Program-made: the position numbers and the translations under genes
In this document: piece after piece, positions 12,146 through 23,099 of the stretch
Layout of the letters: each line of letters starts with the position of its first letter
Position numbering within the stretch: position 1 is the first letter of the stretch
Notes under the pieces: generated by a model
Database searches by the model: none
Seen by the model: the letters and a program-made list of their open reading frames with translations, nothing else
What the model was told of the DNA's origin: nothing
Origin: Ipomoea triloba
Lineage: Eukaryota; Streptophyta; Magnoliopsida; Solanales; Convolvulaceae
Assembly (NCBI RefSeq): GCF_003576645.1
Contig: NC_044922.1
Location: 1,171,904 to 1,235,903, forward strand
Length of the DNA stretch: 64,000 nucleotides
Reading direction: 5' to 3'

Positions 12146-12893
12146 GCAAATTATACTGTGCAACACGGTGCACGTAGCAATGTGCACCACATATCTAAAC
12201 GACGTCGTTTTGAGCATTGTAAACTAATCGTCCGTTTTTTTTGGTAATCACGTTTCCCGTTTCGGCCGGTCTCTGTATTTATGTTAATATTATGTGTATT
12301 TCAGACAATCATTATGTGTATTCTAGGCAACCGTTATGTGTATTATAGGCAACCGTTATGTGTATTCATGTTAGTAACACATGTTGTGATTTAATGTTAG
12401 TAACACATGTTGTGATGTGTTTGTGCATTCGAATGTTTAGGAGGATGAGTTATTTGTATTTTGTGTAAATATTATGTGTATTCATGTTATTAACACAAGT
12501 TGTGATGCGTTTGTGCATTCGAATGTTAGGAGGATGAGTTATGTGTATTATGGGCATCAATATTCTGTGTATTATGGGCAAACATTCTGTGTATTCTAGG
12601 CAAACGTTCTGTGTATTCTATATAATGATTATGTGTATTATAGATAATGAATTCCCTGGAGTCATTCGCGTTCACTAACATTTGTGTATTTTGTGTCAAT
12701 ATTCTGTGTATTCTGGGCAAACATTCTGTGTATTATAGGCAAACGTTCTGTGTATAATAGATAATGATTATGTGTATTATAGATAATGAATTTCCTGAGT
12801 CATTCGCGTCCGCGTCTACTAACAACGAAACAACGTCGTTTTACGTACATGGTGCACATTGCTATGTGCACCGTGGTGCAGGGTATAACGATT
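12146..12893. mobile_element. Mutator-like TIR element with 11-bp target duplication
   Basis: GAGAATGGTGG occurs at 12135-12145 and 12894-12904, directly flanking the element. The left end, GCAAATTATACTGTGC followed by ACGGTGCAC ... GTGCACC, pairs with the right end GGTGCACATTGCTATGTGCACC ending in GGGTATAACGATT. Inside each end an ACGTCGTTTT box lies in similar position (about 12199 and 12832). The interior is a short-period tandem array and carries no transposase. Length and target duplication fit a non-autonomous Mutator-like element. Confidence 0.7.
12285..12790 (+). repeat. Degenerate minisatellite inside the 12.1-kb element
   Basis: Units close to ATGTGTATTCTAGGCAAACG (about 20-23 bp) recur many times, with variants such as TGTGTATTATGGGCAAACAT and longer insertions holding AACACATGTTGTGATG. 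Copies are diverged, so this is an old array. Confidence 0.7.
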
Positions 12894-12904
12894 GAGAATG
12901 GTGG

Positions 12905-13798
12905 TCGACCCTGGAGTGGTCTACTAGTTGGGCTTGAGCAGATGTCCAGTGAAGGTCCAAAAGCAGTTCATAGAAGTGATCCAGTTAAAATTATCTATCA
13001 ATAATTATTATGACAGTAATCAGACATTAAAGGGCAATTATATGACAATAGCTCATTTATGAAAGGACAATCAAGTCCACCTAAATTGGCTCCTATTACC
13101 TATATAAATATCCGGCCTTCTCTCTAAATCACTTCCACATCTACCATAAATATTCACTTAGCATAAGGGAGTCAATCACTTTTAGTTTTTTAATCTGAAC
13201 ATTCGTCTTTGATCCTAGTATTATTGATGATTATTTTTTTATCATCTTTCAATAAAATAGTTTATCATCTGCCAATAAAATAGTTAAACTGTAATTAAGT
13301 ACAACGATATTTCGATCTTTTTAATACAAAATGAGTTGACATTGCTATATTATTATATTTATTTTTTAAAAAAATATAATTAAAGATCGAAATGAATTTT
13401 TGTATTTAACGTCATTTAAACTGTTTTGTTGATAGAAAAAATGAACATGCTACAATAATACTTAAGACCATGCTCTGAAAAAAAATAATTTAAAGGAAAC
13501 TTTTATCGATAAATCTATAACAAAAAATAAATTAACTCTTTTTATAATTACAAAAATAAATTTGTTTCAATTGTACCATGCTTTTATCATGTGTTCTCTC
13601 AAACATCCAAGTTTAATGATCTTGAACCCAAGTCTTCTTAGGATTATCTTTCATTCTTTCCCACTCCCATGAAGATTAGAAAACAAAAAAGCCATAATAT
13701 ACTTATAAATTCTAATCACTCAAAACCCTACTCTCCATCTCTCTATCTGAAATCTTCTCAATTTCTGAAATTCTCTCGACGCACGCAGAAAGAGATCA
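12905..13798. repeat. Spacer with a dispersed-repeat fragment and RING gene upstream region
   Basis: Positions 13165-13340 share a run of similar phrases with 62345-62530 (TTTGATCCTAGTATTATT / TTTGGTCCTAGTATTATT, then a '...CAATAAAATAGTT' stretch, then an 'ACAACGATATTTCG / GGACATTTCGG' stretch), so both are pieces of one dispersed repeat. A CTATATAAATATCC box at about 13100 may be a TATA box of an old LTR. The last 130 bases are the RING gene leader. Confidence 0.4.
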
Positions 13799-14341
13799 AT
13801 GGAAGGATTAACCCTGCATTGCCGCTCATTGCCGAAACCAAGAGAAGGCGAATTGACCATCCGATTGGTCACCGGAGCCCCGACGCCGTCCGATTTGGGC
13901 ATCGACGCCGCCGCGCACGAAAAAACCCTCGAATTCGTCTTCGATCCTCACTACGAACTGCAATCCTTAGACAGATCTTTCCGTTTCTTCTCCGCCACAC
14001 TCGAAACGTTCTTCGGTCTGGATCGTCAGGCGAGCCGGCAAATCGGTCAACAAATGGGGAGCGTTGCTTACGATTGCCTGCGCGGCCGGCGTTGCGGGCT
14101 ATCCATGTGGGCGGAATTGCAACCGCCGCCTCCGGCGGCGGAAGTGATTCTCGGCAATTTAGTTTTCAACGGCGGCGGCGGCGATGGGAGCGGCGAATGT
14201 TGCCACGTGTGTTTGGAGGATTTTGAGAGAGGGGATGTGATCACTGAACTGTCTTTGTGTTTGCATAAATTCCACAATGAATGTATTGCCAAATGGGTGC
14301 GGAGGAATAGAACATGTCCTGTTTGTCGAGGGAGAGTTTAG
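13799..14341 (+). CDS. RING-H2 finger protein, putative E3 ubiquitin ligase (180 aa)
   Basis: Intronless ORF starting ATCAATGG, a fair plant start context. The C-terminal 47 residues form a complete RING-H2: C135-x2-C138, C154-x-H156-x2-H159, C162, C173-x2-C176, with the Trp (W166) that RING-H2 proteins use to grip E2 enzymes, and Pro after the seventh ligand. Residues 1-130 are acidic/hydrophobic with no transmembrane segment and match no domain I know; a Pro-rich and a Gly-rich stretch link the two parts. It probably recruits an E2 to substrates in cytosol or nucleus. Substrate unknown. Its third-position G+C is much higher than in the spacers, typical of intronless plant RING genes. Confidence 0.85.
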   Translation: MEGLTLHCRSLPKPREGELTIRLVTGAPTPSDLGIDAAAHEKTLEFVFDPHYELQSLDRSFRFFSATLETFFGLDRQASRQIGQQMGSVAYDCLRGRRCGLSMWAELQPPPPAAEVILGNLVFNGGGGDGSGECCHVCLEDFERGDVITELSLCLHKFHNECIAKWVRRNRTCPVCRGRV

Positions 14342-16854
14342 TAATATTAAGGGAGAAAGTCTTGCGGATTAAAATTGAAGCACGTGTTCCATCCAACTAA
14401 AAAGTCTAGCTGATAGTTAGACTGTGAAACGATCTCAAAATATGTTATGTTTTATATTTGATATTTGATTAGTACATTAATTTTTTTTTAACTTATAGTG
14501 AGATTGGCTAATTACTTCCTTAAACGACAAGAGCTAATAATCTCTATCACTATTGAGTCCAAAACGCAACAATATAATATGAACTATGATTAAAACCCTT
14601 CTCAAGACACTGATTGAGTATCACCATGATTGAGTCACATTCAACAAAACACCAAACTATACCATTGCCCCACCCCAATTGGAGTCCAGAGAGTACATGC
14701 ACCTCAAAACTCAAAAGTGAATGATACAACAGATGACCAAATTAATGGTGACCAATAATACAATAATAAAGCATGGCTAAGCAATCATTTCCATTTTACA
14801 TGACCCGCCCTATTTATACTCTGTCAAGTGTCAAATCAAGAAAATAGAAATTAAGCCTTCAACCACACAATTCGTTAACTAATCCAAAATATAGTTGATA
14901 TCTTGCTTTGATAACAACTATAATGTACAATTCAAGTTCGAATCCTAACTACTAAAAGAACCGTACAAACACTTTGGGAAACCTAAATGAAGGAGGTGCA
15001 TCAGGAGCGCTAGGTTTTAAGGCACAAACCGACTTTTTAAGAAACAAAGAATTTATATAATATATCCGCACGGATACCTCAGTTGGTACTTGAGTGGTAG
15101 ATTGAGGGTGCAGTGAAGGCTCATGATCGAGGCTTGTAATTTGTTGTAGTGTAAGAATTTCACCCGATATGGTGAGTTCCTTGTGGCACCAGGTCTTCCC
15201 ACTACACCCGGTTAGAAAATCGTTAAGTCATCGTGATTTATCATTCCATAAGTTTATCAGGTTGTGACGTGGGAGTTCTGGGGTGAGCCGAGAGATTTCG
15301 CCTTTTGATAGAATATAAAGTAAAGATGGGCATGGCAAGGAATGAATGGTCCACAACAAAGGAAAAGAATATAATGGTGAAGACATAATTTGATGGGGAG
15401 GCTTCTGATCTTATGACTACAAACCCCTCATCACCACTTACATTCTGTCTGCTGCATGCATGCAATCATAAACTTCTAATAAAGCTTTTTGCAGATTAGA
15501 TAACAAAAGCTGAATTGCTTAGCCAATTGTGGGTTTTCTTTTATCTTCTCATCATGCATATATGCATTCGAGGGCAATCATTTCATTCCCCCTTTGCTCA
15601 TCATCTTATCTCAAACATGCTCAATATATATAACAACCTTTTTACACTCTTAGCTCATCAGATCACTTTAAAGACTACACAGTCTCCCAAAATCTGAATG
15701 TTTTAATCATGAATAATATTGGATATATAGTGATCAAGAAGATCAGTAATAATCACTATCTGAGAGTGTGCGTTAAATAAATTTTACTCTTGTGTGTAAT
15801 AACTAACAAATTACACAAGAGAAATAAATCCTACTAGAAAGACCATATGACTGTAAAACCATGTATATTTCAATAGAGAGACTGAGAAAGAATAACTACT
15901 AAAAAGAATAAGAACTAGTCTTTAATAATAGTGACTATACGAAAATCACAATCTACTATACCCATTTATTCAATTATTTAGGGTGTGCACTGAGTAAATC
16001 TCATCTTATGACCTTAGCCGACAAAAGATTACAATGCATGAGATAAACTAGCTTAAGTAGTTGTTCATATACCAACTCAAACCAAGAAGCTAAGGCTAGA
16101 GCTAGGCAAATCGCGAGTCAACCCATCGGTCAGACTCTAGTCTTCATGCGCACATAGGGGTCTAATCCACACCTTCCATCATCCTAGATTTTTTTATTCA
16201 TGTTTTCAGTGGGATTTGAGTGCCCACACAACCGCATTCAGTCATGACATCACGTTAAGCCATAAACCACTACGCTAAATCTCGGGTAAATCTTCTTCTT
16301 TTTTTTAACATGAGAATGAGATGAGGGAGGCGAAATTCGAAGCCGATTCAAATCTATAAATTAATTAATTAACAAATATGATATAAAATTAGGGCTAAAC
16401 ATGGATCCCGAAAAGGGGGATAAATGCATTGAATTTATTGAAAGATTCTCTTATTAGCATGCATAAGAATGATGAGATCAGAGCCGCACGAGCCCTTTCA
16501 TAGGATTCCTTCATGATCAAATGTTGGCTGAGCTCATATGGACATATACAATTATACATACATACATAATCTGACACAATTAATCATCTCGACTACAATC
16601 CAAACTATCTTTTCTCTTTTGTTCCCACTCTTCTTGGACAAAGATAATGGCAATTTTTTACAAAGGAATTTCTACCTTCAATTATATATGTAAGTGTTAT
16701 TTTATTTACGGATTTTCACAATATAGTAACATTTTCTAAATTTGCACCGTCTAAGGTGTGTACCAAGTGATGTGATACCAAGTGAATTTTTTACAATATG
16801 ATAGTAATAAGTACTCATATCACATGCTAAAGGCATTATAGTCGAGCGACATAG

Positions 16855-16965
16855 CTGTGATAGAGTCAACACTTTTTTTATACTGTGATTTTATTTGTAA
16901 GTCACTCTGTGACAGAGTCGTCAACACTTTTTTTATACTGTGATTTTATTTGTAAGTCACTCTGA
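16855..16965 (+). repeat. Two-copy tandem duplication, ~55 bp unit
   Basis: The unit containing CAACACTTTTTTTATACTGT and ATTTGTAAGTCACTCTG is present twice with few differences, a recent local duplication in non-coding DNA. Confidence 0.75.
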
Positions 16966-17649
16966 TCTTTTTCTAAATGAATTAGAACACTTCATGTAAG
17001 TCGTTGAGGTAAAAATGGAGTAAAATTTGAAAGTATGTGTTCTATTTCATATATTTATATATTTCATCCGGCTGGCTAGCTAGAGAATTGGACTAGCTAT
17101 ATTAACATCCCAAATGGGACTTGATGACCGAGATTTGGATGGATTAGCCTTATTCATCTTTACATTATAATAACTATCTAGTAATGGGTCGGGCCATGCA
17201 TAGATATAATTGCAATGAAAAAAATTACAAATGTCAAGAAAATAAATAGCATGGACTAGCTAGCTATAGCTAAAATAATATGTCAAGTAAATAAATAACT
17301 TATATGGACTAGTTATACAAAACGCCTAAGAAAAACTCATGTCTAGTGCAACAAAAAGGTTTGATCTAAACTCAGACTAAAGTAAATACTACTGGACAAA
17401 CAAACTAGCTATATTAAAAGGAAATTGTTTCTATATATATATATATATATAAAGGGAATTGGAAAGAGAATTCACTCATCACCAACTCTTACTTTGAGCA
17501 GTTCACTTTTGGAGCTTCCACTCCAAAATAATCTTCTCGATTGTGACACATGCATGCATATCAAGGCTAAGGAATATTAATCAATTAACTAGCACATATA
17601 TATATGTGGATATCTTAACTAAATTCTGCTTTTTTACCTCACTTTAACT

Positions 17650-17745
17650 GAAGTGGACTATGAAAAATAAAGAGTGGACTATGAAAAATAAAAAGAAAAC
17701 TTATGAAAAATAAAGAGTGGACTATGAAAAATAAAAAGAAACGCT
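17650..17745 (+). repeat. Short tandem repeat (GTGGACTATGAAAAATAAA units)
   Basis: About four imperfect copies of a 19-24 bp unit, GTGGACTATGAAAAATAAA or a shortened ACTTATGAAAAATAAA, in direct orientation. Confidence 0.65.
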
Positions 17746-18380
17746 TTTCAGATCGGATATCATCAGAACACTAGAGTCAGTCAAAGGTTTTCCTTAAGAG
17801 AAAAAAAAAACTTCAAATTAAATAACTCTCATGTTAAGGAATTACAAGTAAAACATAAGTTTTGAGGGTCATCCGATCCATTAGGTTATTAACCCTAGGA
17901 ATCTAAGGATATTTTCATCTAAATTTTAAAATTTAAAAAACTCATAGAATTAGACTACCACTCAAATCAAAAGAGGACATATACAAGAGAAGAAATTAAA
18001 ATTTTTTACCATAATTTATCCTTCCACAATCCTATCGACGGAAGTGAGGGTGAGTGGGGCGAGTGATTTTCCTTTTGTATACAAGTAGTTTAATTTGGAA
18101 AAGCCAACAATAAACAAAACTTAAAACTTTATAGGCAATTTGTACACAGATTACAAGAAAATTAAACCAAACCTAAATATTAACTACCTTAAATCCTGCC
18201 AATATTCTCACTAGTAAAAAACAAAACATTCTAAAAAAACTACTAAGAGATCACAGAATTAACAAACTATTAATCATGTGATCACATATAAATATATTTT
18301 TTTGCATAATGCATTGGTATCCGATCCATAACCGAGTCATTCTCAGAGTGTTATTGCATACACATGAGTATCACCGAGGA

Positions 18381-18665
18381 CTACACTAGCATTTTGCAAA
18401 CCGCCGGCGTTGCGAAGAAAAGCTCGACGTCCGGCGGCGGGAGGAAGAAGGTGATCGGCGTTTTCTGCAGCGGGGACATCAGCCTCCTCTTCTTCGGCGC
18501 CGGAGGACAAGTCGTGATTTCCGGTATCCTAAACCTCTCGCCTTTCGGCGTCTTGCACGCCTCCACATTTTCATGCTCGTCGTCGCCCCTATCCCGCTTG
18601 GTCTTCGCCGGAGAAACGGCCGTCGTTTCTGTTTTGCTCGGTCTCTCTTCTCTGCAACTATCCAT
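18381..18665 (-). CDS. SMR: SIAMESE-related cyclin-dependent kinase inhibitor (94 aa)
   Basis: Small intronless protein. The core CKTPKGERFRIP ... CPPAPKKRR is the signature of the plant SIM/SMR family, followed by the C-terminal FFLPPPDVELFF motif seen in many SMRs. SMR proteins bind CDK-cyclin complexes in the nucleus, block mitosis and promote endoreduplication, often in response to stress. The N-terminus is rich in Glu, Lys and Arg; the KKRR stretch may serve as a nuclear signal. The length is normal for the family. The exact Arabidopsis counterpart (SMR1 to SMR17) cannot be assigned by eye. Confidence 0.8.
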   Translation of the reverse strand: MDSCREERPSKTETTAVSPAKTKRDRGDDEHENVEACKTPKGERFRIPEITTCPPAPKKRRLMSPLQKTPITFFLPPPDVELFFATPAVCKMLV

Positions 18666-18832
18666 TGTTGACCGATTGGAAGTAATTAAGTAGGAGGATT
18701 CCGGCCGGCGAGGTTCTGCGAGATAGCTATGGCCGGAGAGAAAATGGATCGGAGTTGCAGAGATATCTGAAAACCCTAAAAATGAGCTGAGGAAGAAGGA
18801 AAAGAGTGGGGTTTTGGGAGCGATGGTTAGGG

Positions 18833-18840
18833 TTTATATT
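18833..18840 (-). promoter_or_regulatory. Candidate TATA box of the SMR gene
   Basis: On the minus strand AATATAAA lies about 170 bp before the SMR start codon, giving a leader of plausible length. Supported by position and motif only. Confidence 0.35.
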
Positions 18841-19009
18841 GATGGGGGAAGGGGCGAATGGCTAAGAAAAAGGATTCAAAAGTTTCATATTTATCTACTC
18901 GGAATCTTTTTACTCCATCTGTTAAGATTTGAGTTTGAATTTCATATGATAATAATCTTATCAAAATAAATAAATAATAAAAATATTACCAAGTAATTTT
19001 TAAAATTAA

Positions 19010-19210
19010 TATTTAGATTGTGTTTGAAAACAAAGAAAATAATTCCTTAAAATCATTTTTCCAGGTTTTCAGTATTTGGATGTGTTTGGAAAATCCAGTA
19101 AACAAAAAACATTTTTCGTTAACGGGAAAAAATATCGTCATATTGGATTTGGCGGAAGTCATTTTCCACTGCACTCACAACAAAGTTTCCGACGAAAACT
19201 ATAGGTCTGG
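19010..19210 (+). mobile_element. Half copy of a large TIR element family
   Basis: The phrases GTGTTTGAAAAC, TTTTCAGTATTTGGATGTG, GCGGAAGTCATTTTCC and AAAGTTTCCGACGAAAACT occur in the same order as in the element at 60815-61250 and, inverted, at 59485-60025. Only one half is present. Confidence 0.6.
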
Positions 19211-20535
19211 TAAAATTCTAAAAATCCACCCCCATCACTATACCAAATAAACACATAATAGCCTCGAAAGAGTTTGTCGAGTAGGTGAAGCGTGCAGTGG
19301 TTCATGTACCAGAAGCTCACAACTTTGATTTTTGCCAACACAATCTTAGTTGAGCCCGTCATAAAATATCTTTCTAACGTGATTTACCTCTCATGTGTGG
19401 ATATATAATGGTTGTGAGTTCCATTCCTCTAGTCACCTGAAAAATAAAATAAATAAAAACTCTTTACATGTCTCAAAAGAAGTAAATGGAGCATGATTCT
19501 CATACCAGTACTATACTCATATTAATCTCTATTCATAATATATCGGCCCAATTAAGGGACAAAGTGATGGCCAAATTGATTTTTCCATACGAGAGGAGTT
19601 CAAACTATTCTACTAAAAATAAAAATGAGAAAAAATATATAATTTGTTGGGTCCATTACTCCATTTTGGAGGCAAAACTTTAATATATAGTTTGTTGGAG
19701 TTATTATAAGGTCAGCTGATTTATTATATTTTATATTTTATTTTTTATAATTTATAATTTGAGAATTTAAGCTTAGGATACCTCCCAATAGGTTGAGAGA
19801 GAGAGAGAGCCTTAGCTTTTAAGTAAAATGTAATGTAATGTTGATGTCAGGTGTAATTGTCTCACCCACACGTGCATTTCACTGAATTTTTTGAACTCTT
19901 TTGGTTGCCATATACCACTTTCTAATAATATTCTATTGCTAAATAGATGCCTTTCTATGACTATTTGCTTTTCCTTTTTTTTTTCTTTGTTTTTAAAAAT
20001 AATAATTTAGGTTTTTCAACATCCTCAAACTATATCAATACTTTTTCATAGTGCCCAAAATTTTTATTGTCTCTAATACTACGTAGTATTCTTTTAAAAA
20101 AAAAAAGTAGGGATATTAATGGAGTTATGGAGTAGTTTAGTTGGCACAATTATCATGACAATATATTTAGGGAATGTTTGGTAAATAGCTGTTAGTTGTT
20201 AGATTATTGGATTAGTGAATTTGATTAGTTGATAGCGTTAGTTGATTGTAGAAAGATGTTTAATAAATTAATTGTTAGCGGCTAATTACATGCAAAATGA
20301 CTTTCTCAAAAAGCTGACCAAAAAAAATATAACTATAACACTATGTCAACTCATTTGCAAATCCTAATAGCTTGTCATGCCATATATGTACATTCAAAAA
20401 GCCATCAAGACAGCAAAGATCAAAACTTCATATCACTTGAATTGAGAGGGAAAACAAAAAGAGAGCAAATCCCCCTGCTACATTCTACCCAATATTCATC
20501 AAGTCAAATTGTGCCAAAAAGAGCTAAAAGTTGTG
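19211..20535. other. Gene-free spacer with a MITE fragment
   Basis: No gene seen. At 20168-20325 lies a fragment starting GGAATGTTTGGTAAATAGCT, related to the MITE in RRM-gene intron 2 (20974-21193). A diverged repeat at 19250-19430 has a TCGAGTAGGTGAAGCG phrase similar to GTGGGTGAAACGCG near 3340. Confidence 0.45.
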
Positions 20536-23099
20536 TCATTGCACCCTCGAAACAGCCTCGTTCAACTCCTCGAGCGATGAAGGGAAAAGCTCTATATACC
20601 GACTCCCAAGCGTCATCCTATCCTTGGCCAGCGCGGCCTTGGCATCCTCGGGATTAGCAAACTCCACGAATCCTTCTCCGGTAGGCCTCCTTTTGAATTT
20701 AAACTTGATATGAATGGACTTGTCTGACAAAACAAACTCTTTGAAAAAAGTTTTGATATCGTCGTTGGCTGCTGAATACGGTAGCCCCCTCATTCGCAAT
20801 ACACATGTTCCTTCAGTCAGGTCCTGATCGTCAGATTGTTTATCCAATAATCTGGTTTCGAAACAGGTAAAGAAATGAAGTTACGCTATAATAATTCTGA
20901 GGATTCCAACAGATCACGACATATTTCATAATGGCGTAAAATATCACCCCATTTCCATAACCTTGTAAGATTATCCCTGTTTAGTAAAATAGTTAGCTTA
21001 TCAGCCAATTTTAGCTTACTTGACCACTATTAACTGTTTGACTTGGTGTTGGTTAAAAAATCAATATAATTATTCGGTTAATCAACTTTTTGTAACGACT
21101 AATTTACCAAACACATTTCTACAATAAGCTAATGTTATCAACTAGTCATGTCCCCTAATCCAATAAGCTAACAGTCATTTACCAAATAGGGCCTATATTT
21201 GCCCCACTACACACAATAACTTAGCAAAGAGACAGGCAACTCATTGAGCATTTATAGAAGAATGAAACAAATAATCATTTGTTAAAGGAGAGGAAATAAT
21301 TTTAAAAAATAGAATTAACAATTACTGAATAGAAGAGCGCATATGTGATATGACACAAAAATCGTTACCTGCCCCTTGAAACCGCTTCCTCCAATACCTC
21401 GCGAGATGAAAGGAAAAGCTCAATATACCGACTCCCTATTGTCATCATATCCTTAGCCATTGCAGCTTTTGAGTCTTCTGCATTTGAGAACTCAACAAAT
21501 GCTTCCCCGGTTGCCTTCCCTGCTGAATTGGCAGTTAAGTGAATCGAGTTTTCTGAAAGAGAAAAATCCTTGAAGAATTTTATAATATCTTCCTTGCTAG
21601 CAGAGAATGGCAGACCCCTCAAGCGTAGCACTCCTGTATGTTCTTCCAAGTCCTTCCCATCTTCAGAAGGCCTTGCCCTCAGAATCGAACCACTACGAGT
21701 AAAGTCCCTCCCGTCTTCAGAAGGCCTTGCCTTTGGAACTGAAACTCTACGAGCATCCGAGAATTCATTTGCTACAGCCCTATAATATTCCTTCTTCTCA
21801 CTTTTGAAAACCTCAACATATCTTTTACCCATGTTCTGCATGTTCCTCTGAAGAGCAAAATCGACTTGAAGTGAGTATCCAAGAACACAATAAGCTTCTC
21901 CAGTAAACTTACCGCCCTTGTGAACAAGCACCACATCAACTACATCCAAACCGTGCAAGAAATCTGCAATCTGACGCTCCGTGCAACCAAATGGGAGGCC
22001 ACGAAGTCGTACAACAGGGAAAGCTGGAGGCTTGCCAATATACGGGTGATCCGGGGGAAGGGGAGGAGGAGGGTTGTAAGTATAATTTGAAACTGGCGGA
22101 ATCGAATAATAAGAAGATCCCTCATCCATTATGCGCTGCCTTTTCAGCCCCATTTCCCTGGGATCACCACTATCAAAATACCTTCTGTATTACAATCATA
22201 AATCAAATACTTCAGTCACTACTTAAACTACATTGTGCAGAACAATCGTACTTAAAACTATGATATTTATGCATTAGTGCATTACCCAACTACTCTCCGG
22301 ATAGCAAAAGATTAACAAAAACAACAAATGAAACAAAAACAAAGAGTCACTATCTTTTTTTTTTTAGTGACCCATAGTCACTACCCGCAGGTGTGCATTT
22401 GGTAAACCCCGCAGTCACTTGGTAAACCCTGCCTTGTGACCCCCTAAAACCTAAATACTAAACCGATAAAGGACAACAAGGAGTTAAACAAGCCTAGATT
22501 GTCCATAGTGTTCAACTCAAACTAAGAAGGTCAATAGATCACTCACGCAGAAAGTAGAACTTATAATCTTGTGGTTATTATGTCGGTTTGCCACAATTCC
22601 GCAGAGAGTAGAACTTATAATCTTATGGTTACTAAGCTAACCGCCTGACTAACTGGACTAGGTTGCCCCTAGAAAGACACTATCTAATTGCAAGAACATC
22701 AATTTTAAAAAGTTACACCTAAAAAAAACAAAAATTATTTAAATTTGAACAACTGTTGCCTGTTGGTCATATTTCTCTTTATTGAGTTATCAAAGAAGAA
22801 ATTATATAGGGTTCAACGGCTCTGTTCATCTATGCCGCCGCCTACCGGCAAGAGTCTGCTAAAGCGAATGGCTTTCAAGGAAGAGCTCAAGAAAAGTATG
22901 GCGATGGGATTATCTATAAATATTTGGATTGGAACATTGTGTTATTATAATCAAATAACGCAAATATATCAGATTCTGCGTCGTAAACTATTCAAATGAA
23001 GCCAAATGCCACCCAGAAATTACTTCAATTCTTCGTACCAATACAACAAAGAATCAAATAGAAAAGAAGGGTTATTACTTCTTACCCTCTGTAAAACAT
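20536..23099 (-). CDS. hnRNP H/F-like RNA-binding protein with three RRMs (381 aa)
   Basis: Exons on the minus strand: 23099-23086 (14 coding bases, ATGTTTTACAGAGG), 22184-21369, 20851-20536. Phases close to 381 residues. The start MFYRGRYFDSGDPREM and the next KRQR match the N-terminus of plant hnRNP H/F-like proteins, which supports the tiny first coding exon. The quasi-RRMs are at about 62-140 (VVRLRGLPF), 191-266 (VLRLRGLPFSAS) and 293-368 (VLRMRGLPYSAA). These proteins bind G-rich RNA and act in nuclear pre-mRNA processing. The plant relatives I know have two RRMs; here exon 3 adds a third that resembles RRM2. The RRM1-RRM2 linker holds the repeated phrase ARPSEDG. A MITE lies in intron 2 and a SINE in intron 1. 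Confidence 0.85.
20974..21193. mobile_element. MITE in intron 2 of the RRM gene
   Basis: The left end CCCTGTTTAGTAAAATAG and the right end ATTTACCAAATAGGG are inverted repeats; inside, TAGCTTATCAGCC and CCAATAAGCTAAC continue the pairing. About 220 bp, no coding capacity, probably hAT-like by its ends. Confidence 0.6.
22350..22675 (-). mobile_element. SINE (family 1) in intron 1 of the RRM gene, with internal duplication
   Basis: Reversed copy of the family seen at 9570-9845: the 3' end begins after a T-run with GCAGGTGTGCATTTGGTAAA, and the tRNA-like head lies at about 22600-22670. The segment containing AGTAGAACTTATAATCTT is present twice (near 22553 and 22608), a duplicated B-box region. 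Confidence 0.55.

Larger units (their letters stand above)
14342..18380. other. Long gene-free spacer with worn SINEs
   Basis: No gene was recognised in about 4 kb. Contents: tRNA-like pieces at 15061-15230 and, on the minus strand, 16200-16290 (ATTTAGCGTAGTGGTTTATG ... CACTCAAATCCCAC); a dinucleotide TA run near 17433; palindromic GCATGCATGC stretches. The short ORFs here look random. Confidence 0.45.

Noticed and set aside
13669..14226. 185-codon Arg-rich frame overlapping the RING gene
   Set aside because: A frame shadow of the G+C-rich RING-H2 gene, which has all eight zinc ligands.
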